A DNA stretch of 64,000 bases from Melastoma dodecandrum (lineage: Eukaryota; Streptophyta; Magnoliopsida; Myrtales; Melastomataceae), in the NCBI GenBank assembly GCA_029817715.1, contig JARUPY010000474.1:3286001-3350000 (forward strand), written 5' to 3'. Positions 22,669 to 33,298 of the stretch are shown in pieces; the first letter of the stretch is position 1; each line of letters begins with the position of its first letter. Below the pieces are notes generated by a model. It had not been told where the DNA came from. It saw only the letters and a list, made by a program, of their open reading frames with translations, and did not search any database. The translations under genes were made by a program, and so were the position numbers.

Positions 22669-25099
22669 TGTTAAACTAAGAGGGGGGGTGAATTAGTGTT
22701 AATCTCCAAAATTGGATTTTAACCCTTTTTCGTTTTACCCCGCAGCGGAATGAAAAGCTTCTGTTAAACAGAGCCTGTAAGTTTCTGTAAGACAGAACGT
22801 TTGATTGTGTACGCAAATTTGTTTGATGGACACAAGGATTTTTATAGTGGTTCAGCAAATTGCTTACGTCCACTCTTCACCCAGATATTTGGATGGTTTC
22901 CACTCAAATGTATCTCAGTACAAGTTACACAAGTGATAGCAACTAAAAGCAGACCCGTAGGGTTCTGTACAATAGAGGCTTGAGTGGCAGAACACAGACC
23001 AGAAGGTTCTGTGCCGTAGAGGCTCGTTATGTAGCACAAACCCGAAGGTTCTGTACTATAGTAACTTAGGCTCAATACAGACCAGAAGGTTCTGTATCGT
23101 AAAGGGTAAGGCACAACACAGACCAGAAGGTTCTGTGTCGAAGAAGCTTAGGCACAACACAGAGGGTTCTGTGTCGAAGAACGTAGGCACAACACAGAGG
23201 GTTCTGTGTCGAAGAGACTTAGGCACAACACAGACCAGAGGGTTCTGTGTCGAAGAGACTTAGGCACAACACAGACCAGAGGGTTCTGTGTCGAATATGT
23301 TAACCTTCTATAGCACAGATCAAGTGATTCTGTACTAGAGACGTCAACCTTCTATAGAACAGATCCAAGGATTCTGTATCACAGAAGGTATAGCACAGAC
23401 CGTAAGGTTCTGTACCGAGTATGTCAATCCACAACAGAAGGTTCTGTATAGGAAATGACTTAGTTGAAAAGCACAGATCTGAAAGATTCTGTACCAAGGG
23501 TAGTCGACCTTCTACTGAACAGAACGTGAGGTTCTGTAGCAAAAGTGACAAGTAAAATGTATGCACAGACCCGTAGGGTTCTGTACTACAGAGAGTTGTA
23601 CAGACCGTAAGGTTCTACACCAAAGTAGATTCAGACCTGAAAGTTCTGCTCTACAGGAGGTTATACAGATCCGAAGATTCTGCACAACAGAAGGTTGCAC
23701 GCGTTAACGTGACTAACAAGGTAGCAAATGCGCAATCCCTCAAGGATAACGACTTCGTGGCGTACCCCACGCGAGTACGTAGCGAACCCTACGCAAGTAG
23801 ACAACGTTCCCTTTGTCTTAGGGTGGACAACGTATCCTTTGTCCTAGGATGAACAGCGTGCCCTCTGTCCTAGGGTGACAGCCTTCCTCCTGTCCTGAGG
23901 TGACAGCCTTCCTCCTGTCCTGAGGTTGAACAGCGTTCCCTCTGTTCTGGGGTGACAGCCTTCCTCCTGTCCTGAGGTGACAACCTTCCTCTTGTCCTGA
24001 GGTGACAACCTTCCTCTTGTCCTGAGGTGACAGCGTTCCCCCTGTCCTGAGGTTCCTGCACACAGAGCTCTACACAACAGAAGCTGGTTAGTCCCTCACC
24101 TTCTGTGCTCCCGAGGTTCAGCCCTTCTCTCCGGCCCGCTCCACGTTGCCCACGTACACAACGCTTCCAACAACGTATCCTGCAGCTTCCAACCGAGTCC
24201 CTCGAGCCCCCGAGTCACTCTCCCAGAAGACTTCACCGACGATGCAGCCTTCCGTTGGTAGTGCTCTTCGTGTGACTAACTCGAACGAATGAAAGAACTA
24301 AAGCTCAAGCACACGCTCTCTCTGATCAGAATGGGATAGGAGAAAAGAATTGTCTTATGGTATCGTATCTTAATGGGAGAGAGAGCATGGCCTTTTATAC
24401 ACAAAGTCTAAGAAGAAAATATAAATGGGAAAAGATAAAAACGAAATCTGCAAAACAAGAAATTAAAAGTTAGTTTACAAAATAGATAAAATGATATACA
24501 CGTGCATACATTCAGCAAGGAAGATAATCATATCCAAATAAAATAAGAATATGATAGTTTCCCCAAATAATGCGGCACAGAAGGTATCGCAGAAGGTTCT
24601 GCTCGATAGCCTTCTACAAATGAAAATAATCGAAGATTTATTTCCATTAGAGTAATAATTCGTTCCATCCTGTTAAAGATACATAGGAGGACGTATCTAG
24701 ACAGGTGGTAGTGATAGGTTTGCAAATAACGGTCGTATAGTGGTCAATTAAGCTTACAGAAGCCTGTAGACCGTCTAGTAGAACCTTTCCATAAATAGAG
24801 ATCTTATTTCCTTCTATAAGAAATATTATCTCCAATATGATTATTTGGAAACCAAATCGTGGTAATTTGATCAGATAAATATCTTAATCAAATTAAGCAT
24901 ATTTCGTAATTAAATAATTGAAAACTAATCATTTAATTACAAAAATAATTCTTACAAGAAGTCCTTAATAATAGAAGCTTCTGTAGAATAGAATGTTCAA
25001 CCTTCTGTAGCACAGAGGGTCAGGCTTATCATCAAAGCCAAGAATGTTCGACCTTCTGTGGCACAGAGGTCTGGCTCATCATCAAAACCTTTTCCAACA
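22669..25099 (-). repeat. Copia 3' LTR
   Basis: 2431 bp. Holds dozens of ACAGA...TCTGT words, short tandem units of about 41 bp (23110-23290) and a minisatellite of about 26 bp (23816-24055). Confidence 0.95.
23816..24055. repeat. Minisatellite in copia 3' LTR
   Basis: Roughly seven to nine tandem units of about 25-26 bp built on GTGACAGCCTTCCTCCTGTC with small changes. The same array is in the other LTR (34440-34690). Open frames here are by-products of the repeat. Confidence 0.85.
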
Positions 25100-25115
25100 A
25101 TCTCCCCCTTTTTGA
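25100..25115 (-). other. Copia polypurine tract
   Basis: On the minus strand AAAAAGGGGGAGAT directly precedes the 3' LTR. Confidence 0.85.
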
Positions 25116-25861
25116 TGATGACAAAACATTCATCGTTGAGGGAAATATGTTTGCAAGAACTCCCCCTAACTCCCCCTAAATAGATGAGAGTATGAGTCTC
25201 GCGTTTTTACAGTACCATAAGGTTCTGTATAACAGAGCATAGAAGCTTCTGTTATGAAGAAGGTTGTACAGAGCACAAAGGCTTCTGTGATTAATACAGA
25301 GCGTGGAGCTTCTGTATATAGCCCGACAAAAATGACGGTATTTCATTTCTGCACTCCCAGCAATAGTGACTTTAAAAAGATCACGAATCGCATTCCCTGC
25401 AGAAGGTTGCGATTATGAGCTGTATCAGTCTCATAGGCTTCTACACCGTAGACGGTATAGCCTTCTACGACCCATTAAGTTATAGAAAATCAAGGATTTC
25501 TCTATAACCAATACAGAGCAAGGTACTCCCCCTCAACACAATTTTCTCCCCCTTTTTGTCACATCAAAAAGAAGATGAATGTAGGTTGATAAAGAAGAGT
25601 AAATTTCTTGCAGAAGGTATGACATATCGTTCATAACCAGCGTGCAGAAGGTAGTTTTAATTCTTGCAGAGGGTAGAACAGAAAGTTCAAAACCATCATG
25701 CAGAATATAGCGCAGAAGGTGTGATAGAAAGTTCAATACCATACTGCTGAAAGGAAATGTGTCCAACAAATTGGCACTTATTACAATCTAGAAGACCACA
25801 GAAATCAGTTTTTGGTCTAGCGAGAAATGCATAAAAGAAAAAGAAACAGCAACTAAGGAGA
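25116..25861. other. Copia non-coding region between ORF2 and 3' LTR
   Basis: No coding potential. Contains many CAGAAGGT/TTCTGT words and two CTCCCCCT-like tracts (25165-25180, 25525-25555) that resemble spare polypurine tracts on the minus strand. Confidence 0.6.
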
Positions 25862-27661
25862 TCACTCCTCAGACTCAGCAGAATCCTTTTCCAGAAGTTT
25901 GCGCAAAAGCTTGTCCCGGCGTTCCACTAAGCGAAACAGGTCAGTGACCATTCGCTGAAGGACGCGGATGTCTTCTCCAAGATTGAAGAGAGCAGTGTTA
26001 TCCACAGGGACTTGAGCTTCAGCAGATGATGAAGGACGTCTCCGACCAGCAGGCTTAGCAGCAGAGGGTCGAGTAGAAGATGCATCAGCATTCTTCTTGG
26101 CCTCCAGAAGCTTATCCTCATCATCAAGCGCAGAATCCTGTGACCTCCCTTTCAGGGTCCAGGTAGAGCCCTTCCTCACATAATGCATGCTGGCTATAAT
26201 TTGTTGTCCAAAAGTGCCAACTTTCCACTTTTCTTGAAAAGTAGAAGCATTAGTAGAGACACGAGCTAATTTCAGAAGGCCGGCGATTACCTGGCCATAA
26301 GGGAGAGCTTTCCCAGCCGTATTGCAGCATCTTTTCATGTGGGAGAACACCAGCAAACCAAGATTAAAGGGAATGCCCTTCAGGATATGAGCCATCAACG
26401 TCGCATCATTGGAGGTGATGGTGTCGATGCTCCCAGTTCTTGGCAGAAGGCAGAACAGAACCACGCGATGCAGAATGCGGGTTTTGAGATCCAACTTGGT
26501 GGACTCAAGGTACTTGGTCGCATTGACCTTCTGTCCTAGAATGATGCTATAGGATTCTTCTTTTCCCATGTCCATCAGAGGATCATATTCCTCACAGCAG
26601 AACAATTGATTCACATCATGGGCAGAGAATACCAGTGTGACCCCTTCAATGACTGTCTTTATGAACTTGGCATGCGGGCCCTGTTCATGGAACGTGATGT
26701 TCGCATAGAACTCTCTCAAACGAGAGACAGGCAGCTCTGCATAGGTCTCACAGAAGGTTCTCAAACCAATTCTATCCAGCAGAGGGGCAATATCAAGTCC
26801 ATTAGCCGCAAACCAGTTAAAATCGATCCGCTTAAAGGTGGCAATCTGCCTACCCGCAGCATCACATTTAGGCAGTTTATCATCGGCCAAAACAGTTTCA
26901 ATCTCCTTCTTAGAGACAAGAGGATTTACCGGAAAGATAAACGAATCCAGGTCCTCCGTGAAGGTGTCCTCAGGAATAGGTTTCTCTGGGGACTTGGTCT
27001 TTTTGGCAGCCATATCAATGATAGAGGTGCTGACCGTCTCGGGCTCTTTCCGTTTCAGCCTGGTCCTAGAGGAAACTCCTCCGGGTTTCATGGCATCATG
27101 GAGAAGCTTTTTGGTAGGAGTGGCCGCAGGCTTCTGCGAAGCCTTCTGAACCTCAGAAGCTACTCCTTTCAGCTTGAGATCAGGAGAGACAGTGAAGACC
27201 GGAGTAGGAACTTCCGTGTCAGCCTCACCGGGCACATCATCAGCAGGGGAGATCTCCACCTCCTCATCAGATGCGACAATCTCAGCAGCAGGGGCGACAG
27301 GGAGTCTATCACTTGTCGCAGTAGAACCTTTGGCAGAGGCCTTAGGAACAGAGCACTCAGGCACAGAAGGCTCAGAGACAGAGGGTTCCACCGACATGAC
27401 GATCGGAGGTTCCTTCTGGGTTGTATCTTCCACGGAGACTTGGACTTTTGAGGGCCCTTCGTCTGTGGAGATTAGAGGCATGCTATCGAGAGTCTCAACA
27501 GCAGCAATGGTTTGGTCCTTCGCAGGAGAGATGGGTTTCTCCGGCGAGGAAGGGGGTGGAGTCCTGCTTGCAGAGGATGCAGGCTTCTCCGATCCAGAGG
27601 GGCGAGCCTTCTTTCTTCCGGCCTTAGCCTTTTTCCTCAGGGATTTCACTTTGGGTGCCAT
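25862..27661 (-). CDS. Second ORF of the copia element (env position)
   Basis: 599 codons from the ATG at 27661 (MAPKVKSLRKK); an in-frame ATG at 27748 would add 29 residues. It lies in sense after pol, where SIRE-type elements carry their env-like ORF. The N-terminus is Lys-rich and then Ser/Pro/Glu-rich and probably disordered (about residues 1-270). The centre (about 300-500) resembles the putative plant transposon protein domain that I recall as PF20167 (REFYANI, GVTLVFSAHDVNQLF, LLPRTGSIDTITSNDATLMAHILKGIPFNLG). The C-terminus (about 560-599) looks like a short coiled coil with charged residues. I see no signal peptide or convincing membrane segment, so an envelope role is not supported. 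Function unknown. Confidence 0.8.
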   Translation of the reverse strand: MAPKVKSLRKKAKAGRKKARPSGSEKPASSASRTPPPSSPEKPISPAKDQTIAAVETLDSMPLISTDEGPSKVQVSVEDTTQKEPPIVMSVEPSVSEPSVPECSVPKASAKGSTATSDRLPVAPAAEIVASDEEVEISPADDVPGEADTEVPTPVFTVSPDLKLKGVASEVQKASQKPAATPTKKLLHDAMKPGGVSSRTRLKRKEPETVSTSIIDMAAKKTKSPEKPIPEDTFTEDLDSFIFPVNPLVSKKEIETVLADDKLPKCDAAGRQIATFKRIDFNWFAANGLDIAPLLDRIGLRTFCETYAELPVSRLREFYANITFHEQGPHAKFIKTVIEGVTLVFSAHDVNQLFCCEEYDPLMDMGKEESYSIILGQKVNATKYLESTKLDLKTRILHRVVLFCLLPRTGSIDTITSNDATLMAHILKGIPFNLGLLVFSHMKRCCNTAGKALPYGQVIAGLLKLARVSTNASTFQEKWKVGTFGQQIIASMHYVRKGSTWTLKGRSQDSALDDEDKLLEAKKNADASSTRPSAAKPAGRRRPSSSAEAQVPVDNTALFNLGEDIRVLQRMVTDLFRLVERRDKLLRKLLEKDSAESEE

Positions 27662-28451
27662 GGACACAGAGAAATCGAAAGTTTTGAGGTTAGGGCAAGA
27701 ACAGGGAAGTTTCAGAGTTGAAGATGAAATGTGAAGAAGGAGAGTCACGGTTAATGATTTTAACCTGCCTCCGAATGCCTTCTTTTTGGGAATAAAATAT
27801 TCTCCCGCCCAAAATACTCATGATTTTGATTTTTCAAGATGAAAAACTGTCATTTCACGAATGACATGCATCAGAATATATGGGGAATATTTGTTTCCTT
27901 ATTATAATAGGAAATCTGACGGTTCTGCAACGCAGAAGGTGGTTTCATAACCTTCTGTTGCAAGCTTCTTCAGTGTAGAAGAGCCAAATATTATGGATAT
28001 TATATCCAAAATATATTATTAGGATTATTAATTTCCTAATAGAAACGATATTGATCAGAACAAATATTTTATTTGATTCTGATTATATCTAAATATTTTA
28101 TTGGATGATAATTGATATCTCCAGACGTAAACTTCCAATTAATTGGAAATTACCAAAGTTAGATTTAAGGTATACATATCGTTATACCTTCTATAAGATA
28201 GATGGTGAAATTCAAGCTTCTATTGTATAGAAGGCTAAAAATTCTACCTTCTATAGTGAAGAGTACAAGCATGTACCTTCTGTAGAGTAGAAACAGAAGA
28301 TTATACCTTCTGTAATGAAGTGCACAAATAGATGTACCTTCTATATGGCAGAGGGTAGATGATTCTACCTTCTATGATGAAGTGTACGAAAGTGTACCTT
28401 CTGTAGTAAGATTTTGAAGTTCTTACTTAACTTTTTGTCTTCTGAAAGACA
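27662..28451. other. Copia spacer between gag-pol and second ORF
   Basis: AT-rich, no ORF on the element's strand. 28190-28440 is rich in ACCTTCTGTA-type words. This is presumably the region from which the second ORF is expressed, by splicing or an internal start; I see no clear promoter. Confidence 0.5.
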
Positions 28452-31400
28452 TTAAAGAGGATGGCAGATTCCTAATTCACTTCTGAAAAAGAAAAATTTT
28501 TCTTTATCCAGTGGTTTAGTAAGGATATCAGCCAATTGGTGTTCAGTGTTAATGTATTCCACACTAACAGAACCCTGTTGTACATTATCTCTCAGAAAGT
28601 GATGTCTGAGTTCGATATGCTTCGATCGAGAGTGATATACTGGATTCTTAGCTAGGCTAATAGCACTAGTATTATCACATTTGATCGGAATTTTTGTAAA
28701 TGAGAGACCGTAGTCCTCAAGTTGTTGTTTCATCCACAAAAGTTGCGCACAGCAGCTTGCTGCCGCAATATATTCAGCTTCTGCAGTGGAGAGGGCAACA
28801 GAAGTCTGCTTTTTGGAAAACCATGAAATCAACATGTTTCCCATGAGCTGACAAGTACCACTTGTACTTTTTCTGTCTACCTTGCTTCCTGCGAAGTCCG
28901 CATCAGAATATCCAATGAGATCAAAATTTGATTTCTTTGAATACCAGATGCCTAGGTTCACAGAACCCTGTAGATATCTAAAGATCCTCTTGACCGCAGT
29001 CATGTGAGATTCTTTAGGTGCTGATTGAAATCTAGCACAGAGGCACACACTAAATAGTATGTCAGGTCTAGAAGCTGTAAGGTACAGAAGAGAACCTATC
29101 ATGCTTCTGTAGAGCTTACTATCCACTTCTTTACCGTTTTCGTCTTTGTCCAATTGAGTATTTGTACCCATTGGAGTAGACAAAGGTTTCGTGCCTTCTA
29201 GGCCGAATTTCTTCAGAAGCTGCTTAGTGTACTTTTCTTGATGTAAGAATGTACCTTCTGCAGATTGCTGAATTTGTAAACCAAGGAAGAACGTAAGTTC
29301 TCCCATCATGCTCATCTCAAACTCACTTGTCATGAGCTTGGAGAATTCATCACAGAGCGTTTCATCAGTTGATCCAAAGATAATGTCATCGACATAGATC
29401 TGGACAACAATGAGATGATTGCTTCTGTGTTTGAGAAAGAGAGTAGTATCTACTCTTCCTCTATTGTAGCCCTTATCGACAAGGAAGGAGCTAAGTTTCT
29501 CATACCATGCTCTAGGAGCCTGTTTAAGGCCATATAGAGCTTTGGAGAGTTTATAGACGTAGTCTCTGTGTTGCAGATCCTCGAAACCAGGAGGTTGACT
29601 TACGTAGACCTCTTCCTTGATTTCTCCATTGAGGAATGCACTTTTTACGTCCATTTGATACAACTTAAAGTTGTTAAAGCAAGCATAGGCTAATAACATT
29701 CGTATTGCCTCTAGACGAGCTACAGGAGCAAACGTCTCATCAAAGTCGATACCCTCTTGTTGAGAGTACCCTTTTGCAACGAGCCGAGCCTTGTTCCTCA
29801 CAACAATGCCTGACTCATTTAGTTTGTTCCTGAAAACCCATTTAGTCCCAATGATGGAACGGTTACCAGGTTTAGGAACAAGTGACCACACTTTGCTCCG
29901 TTCAAATTGTTCAAGCTCCTCTTGCATAGCAAGTATCCAATCTGGATCGTTGAGAGCTTCATCAATATTCTCTGGCTCTTTCTGTGATAGAAAAGCCGAG
30001 TGTTCATAGAAGGCATTTACAGAACTTCTAGTCTGTATGCCTCTGTTAAGATCTCCTATAACTTGGTCTATAGGATGACGTCTTTGATAAAGAGCAGGTG
30101 CTCTAATATCACTTTGTTGATCATTATGAGAATGTTCTTCATAATTATCATTTGTTTGTTCAAGATCATTTTTAGATTCATGAACAGAAGGTTCACCCTT
30201 CTCTTTCGTAGAGGGTAGAGGTTCTACAGCATCTTCTGTAGGTTCTTGAGCTATAGCATCTCTTGTAATAATAGTAGGAAGGTCATTAATTTTTACATTA
30301 ATAGACTCCTCTATAGAAGAAGTTCTTTTGTTTAGAACTCTGTAAGCTTTGCTAGATAGAGAGTATCCAAGGAAGATGCCCTCATCAGTCTTAGCGTCGA
30401 ACTTTCCTAGATTGTCCTTAGAAGGTCTCAAGATAAAACAAGGACTTCCAAAGGAGTAAAAGTAGGAGATGTTCGGTTTTCTCCCCCTATATAGTTGATA
30501 GGGTGTTTTCTCAAGTATGGGTCTAAGTAGAACCCTGTTTGATATGTAGCAGGCTGTATTAACAGCTTCTGCCCATAGGTTCTGTGGAGCAGAGCTCTCA
30601 CATATCATGGTTCTAGCCATGTCTATTAGAGTTCTATTTTTCCGTTCTGCTACTCCATTCTGTTGAGGAGTATAAGGAGCAGAAAAATTGTGATCGATAC
30701 CTTGTTCGTCACAGAAAGTAGCGAAGTCATGGTTTTCAAACTCAGTACCATGATCCGTTCTTATAGCCTTTACAGAAGATCCAGTTTCATTCTGTAATTT
30801 CTTAGCTAGCTTAATGAAAGTTTCAAAAGCATCGCTTTTGTGAGTTAGAAATTTAACCCACGTGTATCTAGAGTAGTCATCAACTACAACTAGACAGTAC
30901 CTTCTACCGCCGACACTCTGAACTCTAGTAGGTCCGAATAGATCCATATGTAGAAGTTCAAGAGGTTGAGAAGTAGAGACTTCATTCTTAGATTTGAATG
31001 AAGACTTAGTTTGTTTTCCAAGAGAACATGCTTCACAGAAGCTGTCATGCTCAAAACGGATATTGGGTAATCCCTTAACCAAATCCTTTTTCACAAGCTT
31101 GGATAACAATTTGAAGTTGGAGTGTCCCAACCTTCTGTGCCATAGTAGGCTTTCATCTTTGACTGTCAGAAGGCAGTTTTCTGTAGTACAGAAGCTATTC
31201 TGAGTCAAGGTATAGATGTTCCTCTTACGAGTCCCAATGAAGCGAACTTCATTGTTCAGGCTTCCGGAACACTTGTCTTGATCAAAAGTTATTTTATAAC
31301 CTTTGTCACAAAGCTGGCTAATGCTCAGCAAATTATGTTTGAGTTCTGTAACCAACAGAACCTCATCGATGACCATGGAGTCAGAACTTCCAATGGTACC

Positions 31401-32567
31401 TTTGCCAATGACAGAGCCTTTGCTATTGTCACCGAATTTAACCGACCCTCCACATTGTAGAGTCAGTTGAGAGAATTTGGATGGGTCTCCGGTCATGTGC
31501 CTGGAGCATCCACTATCCAAATACCATTCACTTTCAACAGTTTCTGTTTGAAAGCAGGTATTAAGTTCATTTTGAGTTTCTGTGTGAGTTGTGAGGCACA
31601 TTTGTGCTTCCTCATCATCAGAATCATCAAGTTCTGCCCAAGAAGCTATTGCTTTCTTGAACTTGTGTTTAGGAGAAGGTTTCTCCTTTTCTTTAAGTAA
31701 AGGACATTCTATACTGTAATGCCCTTTCTTTTTGCATTTATAACATGTGACCGATTTTGGGTCCATGTGATTTTGGCTTCTCTTGTTGAAGCGCTTTTTG
31801 GAGGCGAACCGCAAAAGGCGTTTAGCTATCATTGCGAGTTCATCATCCGAATAAGCTTCTGCTTCATCATCTGAACCTTCTGTTGTTTCTTCTGATGCTC
31901 TGAAAGCTATTGCTCTCTTTGTATCAGGTTGAGAGGATCTTTTCATCTCATACGAGATTAAGGAGCTCATCAACTGATCTAGTCGAAGAGTAGAGAGGTC
32001 TTTAGCTTCCTCTATAGCCGTTTTCTTGGCTTCCCAAGATTTGGGTAGAGTACGCAGAACCTTTCGAACTAGCTCAGAGTTTTGATAGGTTTTGCCCAGA
32101 TGAGTTAGGGCATCAACTAGAAGGTTAAGTCTCTGGAACATCTGTTCTACAGATTCATCAGCCTTCATAGTGAAATTTTCATATTGGTGAATTAAGAAAT
32201 TCACCTTAGTTTCTCTTATCTGGTCTGTCCCAATATACATGGTGACAAGTTTATCCCAGATTTCCTTGCCCGAAGTGCAAGTTGAAACTTTGACGAATTC
32301 ACCTTCTGACATAGCATTGAACATCAAATACTTTGCCGTTTTAGTGAGTCGTCTGATCTTAAGGTATTCCCGTGTAGGATGACCTTCTCGATCAAATTGT
32401 TGGTTCTCTGGTATAGAAGGGGGACCATCTTCTATATAAGACCATAAGTCTTCGTCAATAGCATCAACAAATGCGCTCATACGAATTTTCCAATAGGAAA
32501 AATTCTTACCATCGAAAATGGGAGGATTCCCAACATGTGGTTTAGGCACATTATAGTTTTCAGCCAT
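28452..32567 (-). CDS. Copia gag-pol polyprotein, intact
   Basis: One open frame of 1371 codons (ATG at 32567). The N-terminal UBN2-type gag (about residues 1-240) is followed by a CCHC knuckle [14 protein letters not shown] (about 273-286) and an aspartic protease [14 protein letters not shown] (about 347-360). The GAG-pre-integrase HHCC finger is [11 protein letters not shown]...CEACSLGKQ. The integrase core has [15 protein letters not shown] and [11 protein letters not shown]. The RT has [21 protein letters not shown] and YVDDIIFGS (near 1057). The RNase H has GYSDADFAG and STAEAEY, and the frame ends near ADILTKPL. Every catalytic residue I looked for is present, and there is no stop or frameshift. 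Confidence 0.95.
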   Translation of the reverse strand: MAENYNVPKPHVGNPPIFDGKNFSYWKIRMSAFVDAIDEDLWSYIEDGPPSIPENQQFDREGHPTREYLKIRRLTKTAKYLMFNAMSEGEFVKVSTCTSGKEIWDKLVTMYIGTDQIRETKVNFLIHQYENFTMKADESVEQMFQRLNLLVDALTHLGKTYQNSELVRKVLRTLPKSWEAKKTAIEEAKDLSTLRLDQLMSSLISYEMKRSSQPDTKRAIAFRASEETTEGSDDEAEAYSDDELAMIAKRLLRFASKKRFNKRSQNHMDPKSVTCYKCKKKGHYSIECPLLKEKEKPSPKHKFKKAIASWAELDDSDDEEAQMCLTTHTETQNELNTCFQTETVESEWYLDSGCSRHMTGDPSKFSQLTLQCGGSVKFGDNSKGSVIGKGTIGSSDSMVIDEVLLVTELKHNLLSISQLCDKGYKITFDQDKCSGSLNNEVRFIGTRKRNIYTLTQNSFCTTENCLLTVKDESLLWHRRLGHSNFKLLSKLVKKDLVKGLPNIRFEHDSFCEACSLGKQTKSSFKSKNEVSTSQPLELLHMDLFGPTRVQSVGGRRYCLVVVDDYSRYTWVKFLTHKSDAFETFIKLAKKLQNETGSSVKAIRTDHGTEFENHDFATFCDEQGIDHNFSAPYTPQQNGVAERKNRTLIDMARTMICESSAPQNLWAEAVNTACYISNRVLLRPILEKTPYQLYRGRKPNISYFYSFGSPCFILRPSKDNLGKFDAKTDEGIFLGYSLSSKAYRVLNKRTSSIEESINVKINDLPTIITRDAIAQEPTEDAVEPLPSTKEKGEPSVHESKNDLEQTNDNYEEHSHNDQQSDIRAPALYQRRHPIDQVIGDLNRGIQTRSSVNAFYEHSAFLSQKEPENIDEALNDPDWILAMQEELEQFERSKVWSLVPKPGNRSIIGTKWVFRNKLNESGIVVRNKARLVAKGYSQQEGIDFDETFAPVARLEAIRMLLAYACFNNFKLYQMDVKSAFLNGEIKEEVYVSQPPGFEDLQHRDYVYKLSKALYGLKQAPRAWYEKLSSFLVDKGYNRGRVDTTLFLKHRSNHLIVVQIYVDDIIFGSTDETLCDEFSKLMTSEFEMSMMGELTFFLGLQIQQSAEGTFLHQEKYTKQLLKKFGLEGTKPLSTPMGTNTQLDKDENGKEVDSKLYRSMIGSLLYLTASRPDILFSVCLCARFQSAPKESHMTAVKRIFRYLQGSVNLGIWYSKKSNFDLIGYSDADFAGSKVDRKSTSGTCQLMGNMLISWFSKKQTSVALSTAEAEYIAAASCCAQLLWMKQQLEDYGLSFTKIPIKCDNTSAISLAKNPVYHSRSKHIELRHHFLRDNVQQGSVSVEYINTEHQLADILTKPLDKEKFFFFRSELGICHPL

Positions 32568-32908
32568 GTGTTCGATTCGTATAGAGTATTATGCTTCTAT
32601 AGAATAGAACGTTGACGAATAGAACCTCAACAAAGAAGCAAGCTTCTGTTGGGTAGAAGTCAGTCGTCAAATTAACAAACAGGCCTCTGTTAAACAGAGC
32701 ACGAGTGTCAATATGACAGAACTGAGAATTTGTTTTCAGGTGGCAGTTGTTGAATGCAGAGCAGTAAGCTTCTGCAGAACAGAGACAAAATGCCAAATGT
32801 GATATTTACAGAAAGTATGCTTCTGTAGAATGTACCGTATGCTTCTACAAAGTAGAGCAACAAATCGTTTCTCACAGAACAAGGTGCTTCTGTGGAACAG
32901 AGGTTAAA

Positions 32909-33186
32909 TTCTGATAGAGCGTAAGCTTCTACAGAATAGAACCAAGTAGATTTTCACAGAGCTTAAAGCTTCTGTGCAGTAGCGGGTTGATTCTGATAGA
33001 GCGTAGGCTTCTACAGAATAGAACCAAGTAGATTTTCACAGAGCTTAAAGCTTCTGTGCAGTAGCGGGTTGATTCTGATAGAGCGTAGGCTTCTACAGAA
33101 TAGAACCAAGTAGATTTTCACAGAGCTTAAAGCTTCTGTGCAGTAGCAGGTTGATTCTGATAGAGCGTAGGCTTCTACAGAATAGC
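32909..33186. repeat. 82-bp tandem repeat in copia leader
   Basis: Units begin TTCTGATAGAGCGTA at 32909, 32991, 33073 and 33155 (three full and one partial). Each carries GCTTCTACAGAATAGAA and AAAGCTTCTGTGCAGTAG, which are short inverted repeats within the unit. Confidence 0.9.
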
Positions 33187-33284
33187 AACAGTCACAGAGC
33201 TAAGAGCTTCTGTGGAGAAAGGTGTATAGCTGGTAAGAGCTTTTCAAGGATCTTACAACAAGCTGTTAAGCCTCTGTTGAACCC

Positions 33285-33296
33285 GCTCTGATACCA
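33285..33296 (-). other. Copia primer binding site
   Basis: TGGTATCAGAGC on the minus strand, 2 nt after the 5' LTR, complementary to the 3' end of plant initiator tRNA-Met. Confidence 0.95.
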
Positions 33297-33298
33297 AT

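Larger units (their letters stand above)
32568..33298 (-). other. Copia untranslated leader
   Basis: Leader between primer site and gag-pol. Densely filled with AGCTTCTGT/ACAGAAT words and an 82-bp tandem repeat. Confidence 0.75.

Noticed and set aside
23086..23290. CRISPR-like array of repeats and short spacers
   Set aside because: Regular units in a plant retrotransposon LTR with no variable spacers; it is a tandem repeat.
23818..24077. Three overlapping frames with repeated RTGGRLSPQDRRKAV-like units
   Set aside because: Translation of the LTR minisatellite in three frames; all remain open because the unit lacks stops.
26606..27451. 281-codon plus-strand frame opposite the second copia ORF
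   Set aside because: A shadow frame of the Ser/Glu/Arg-rich coding strand; no domain.
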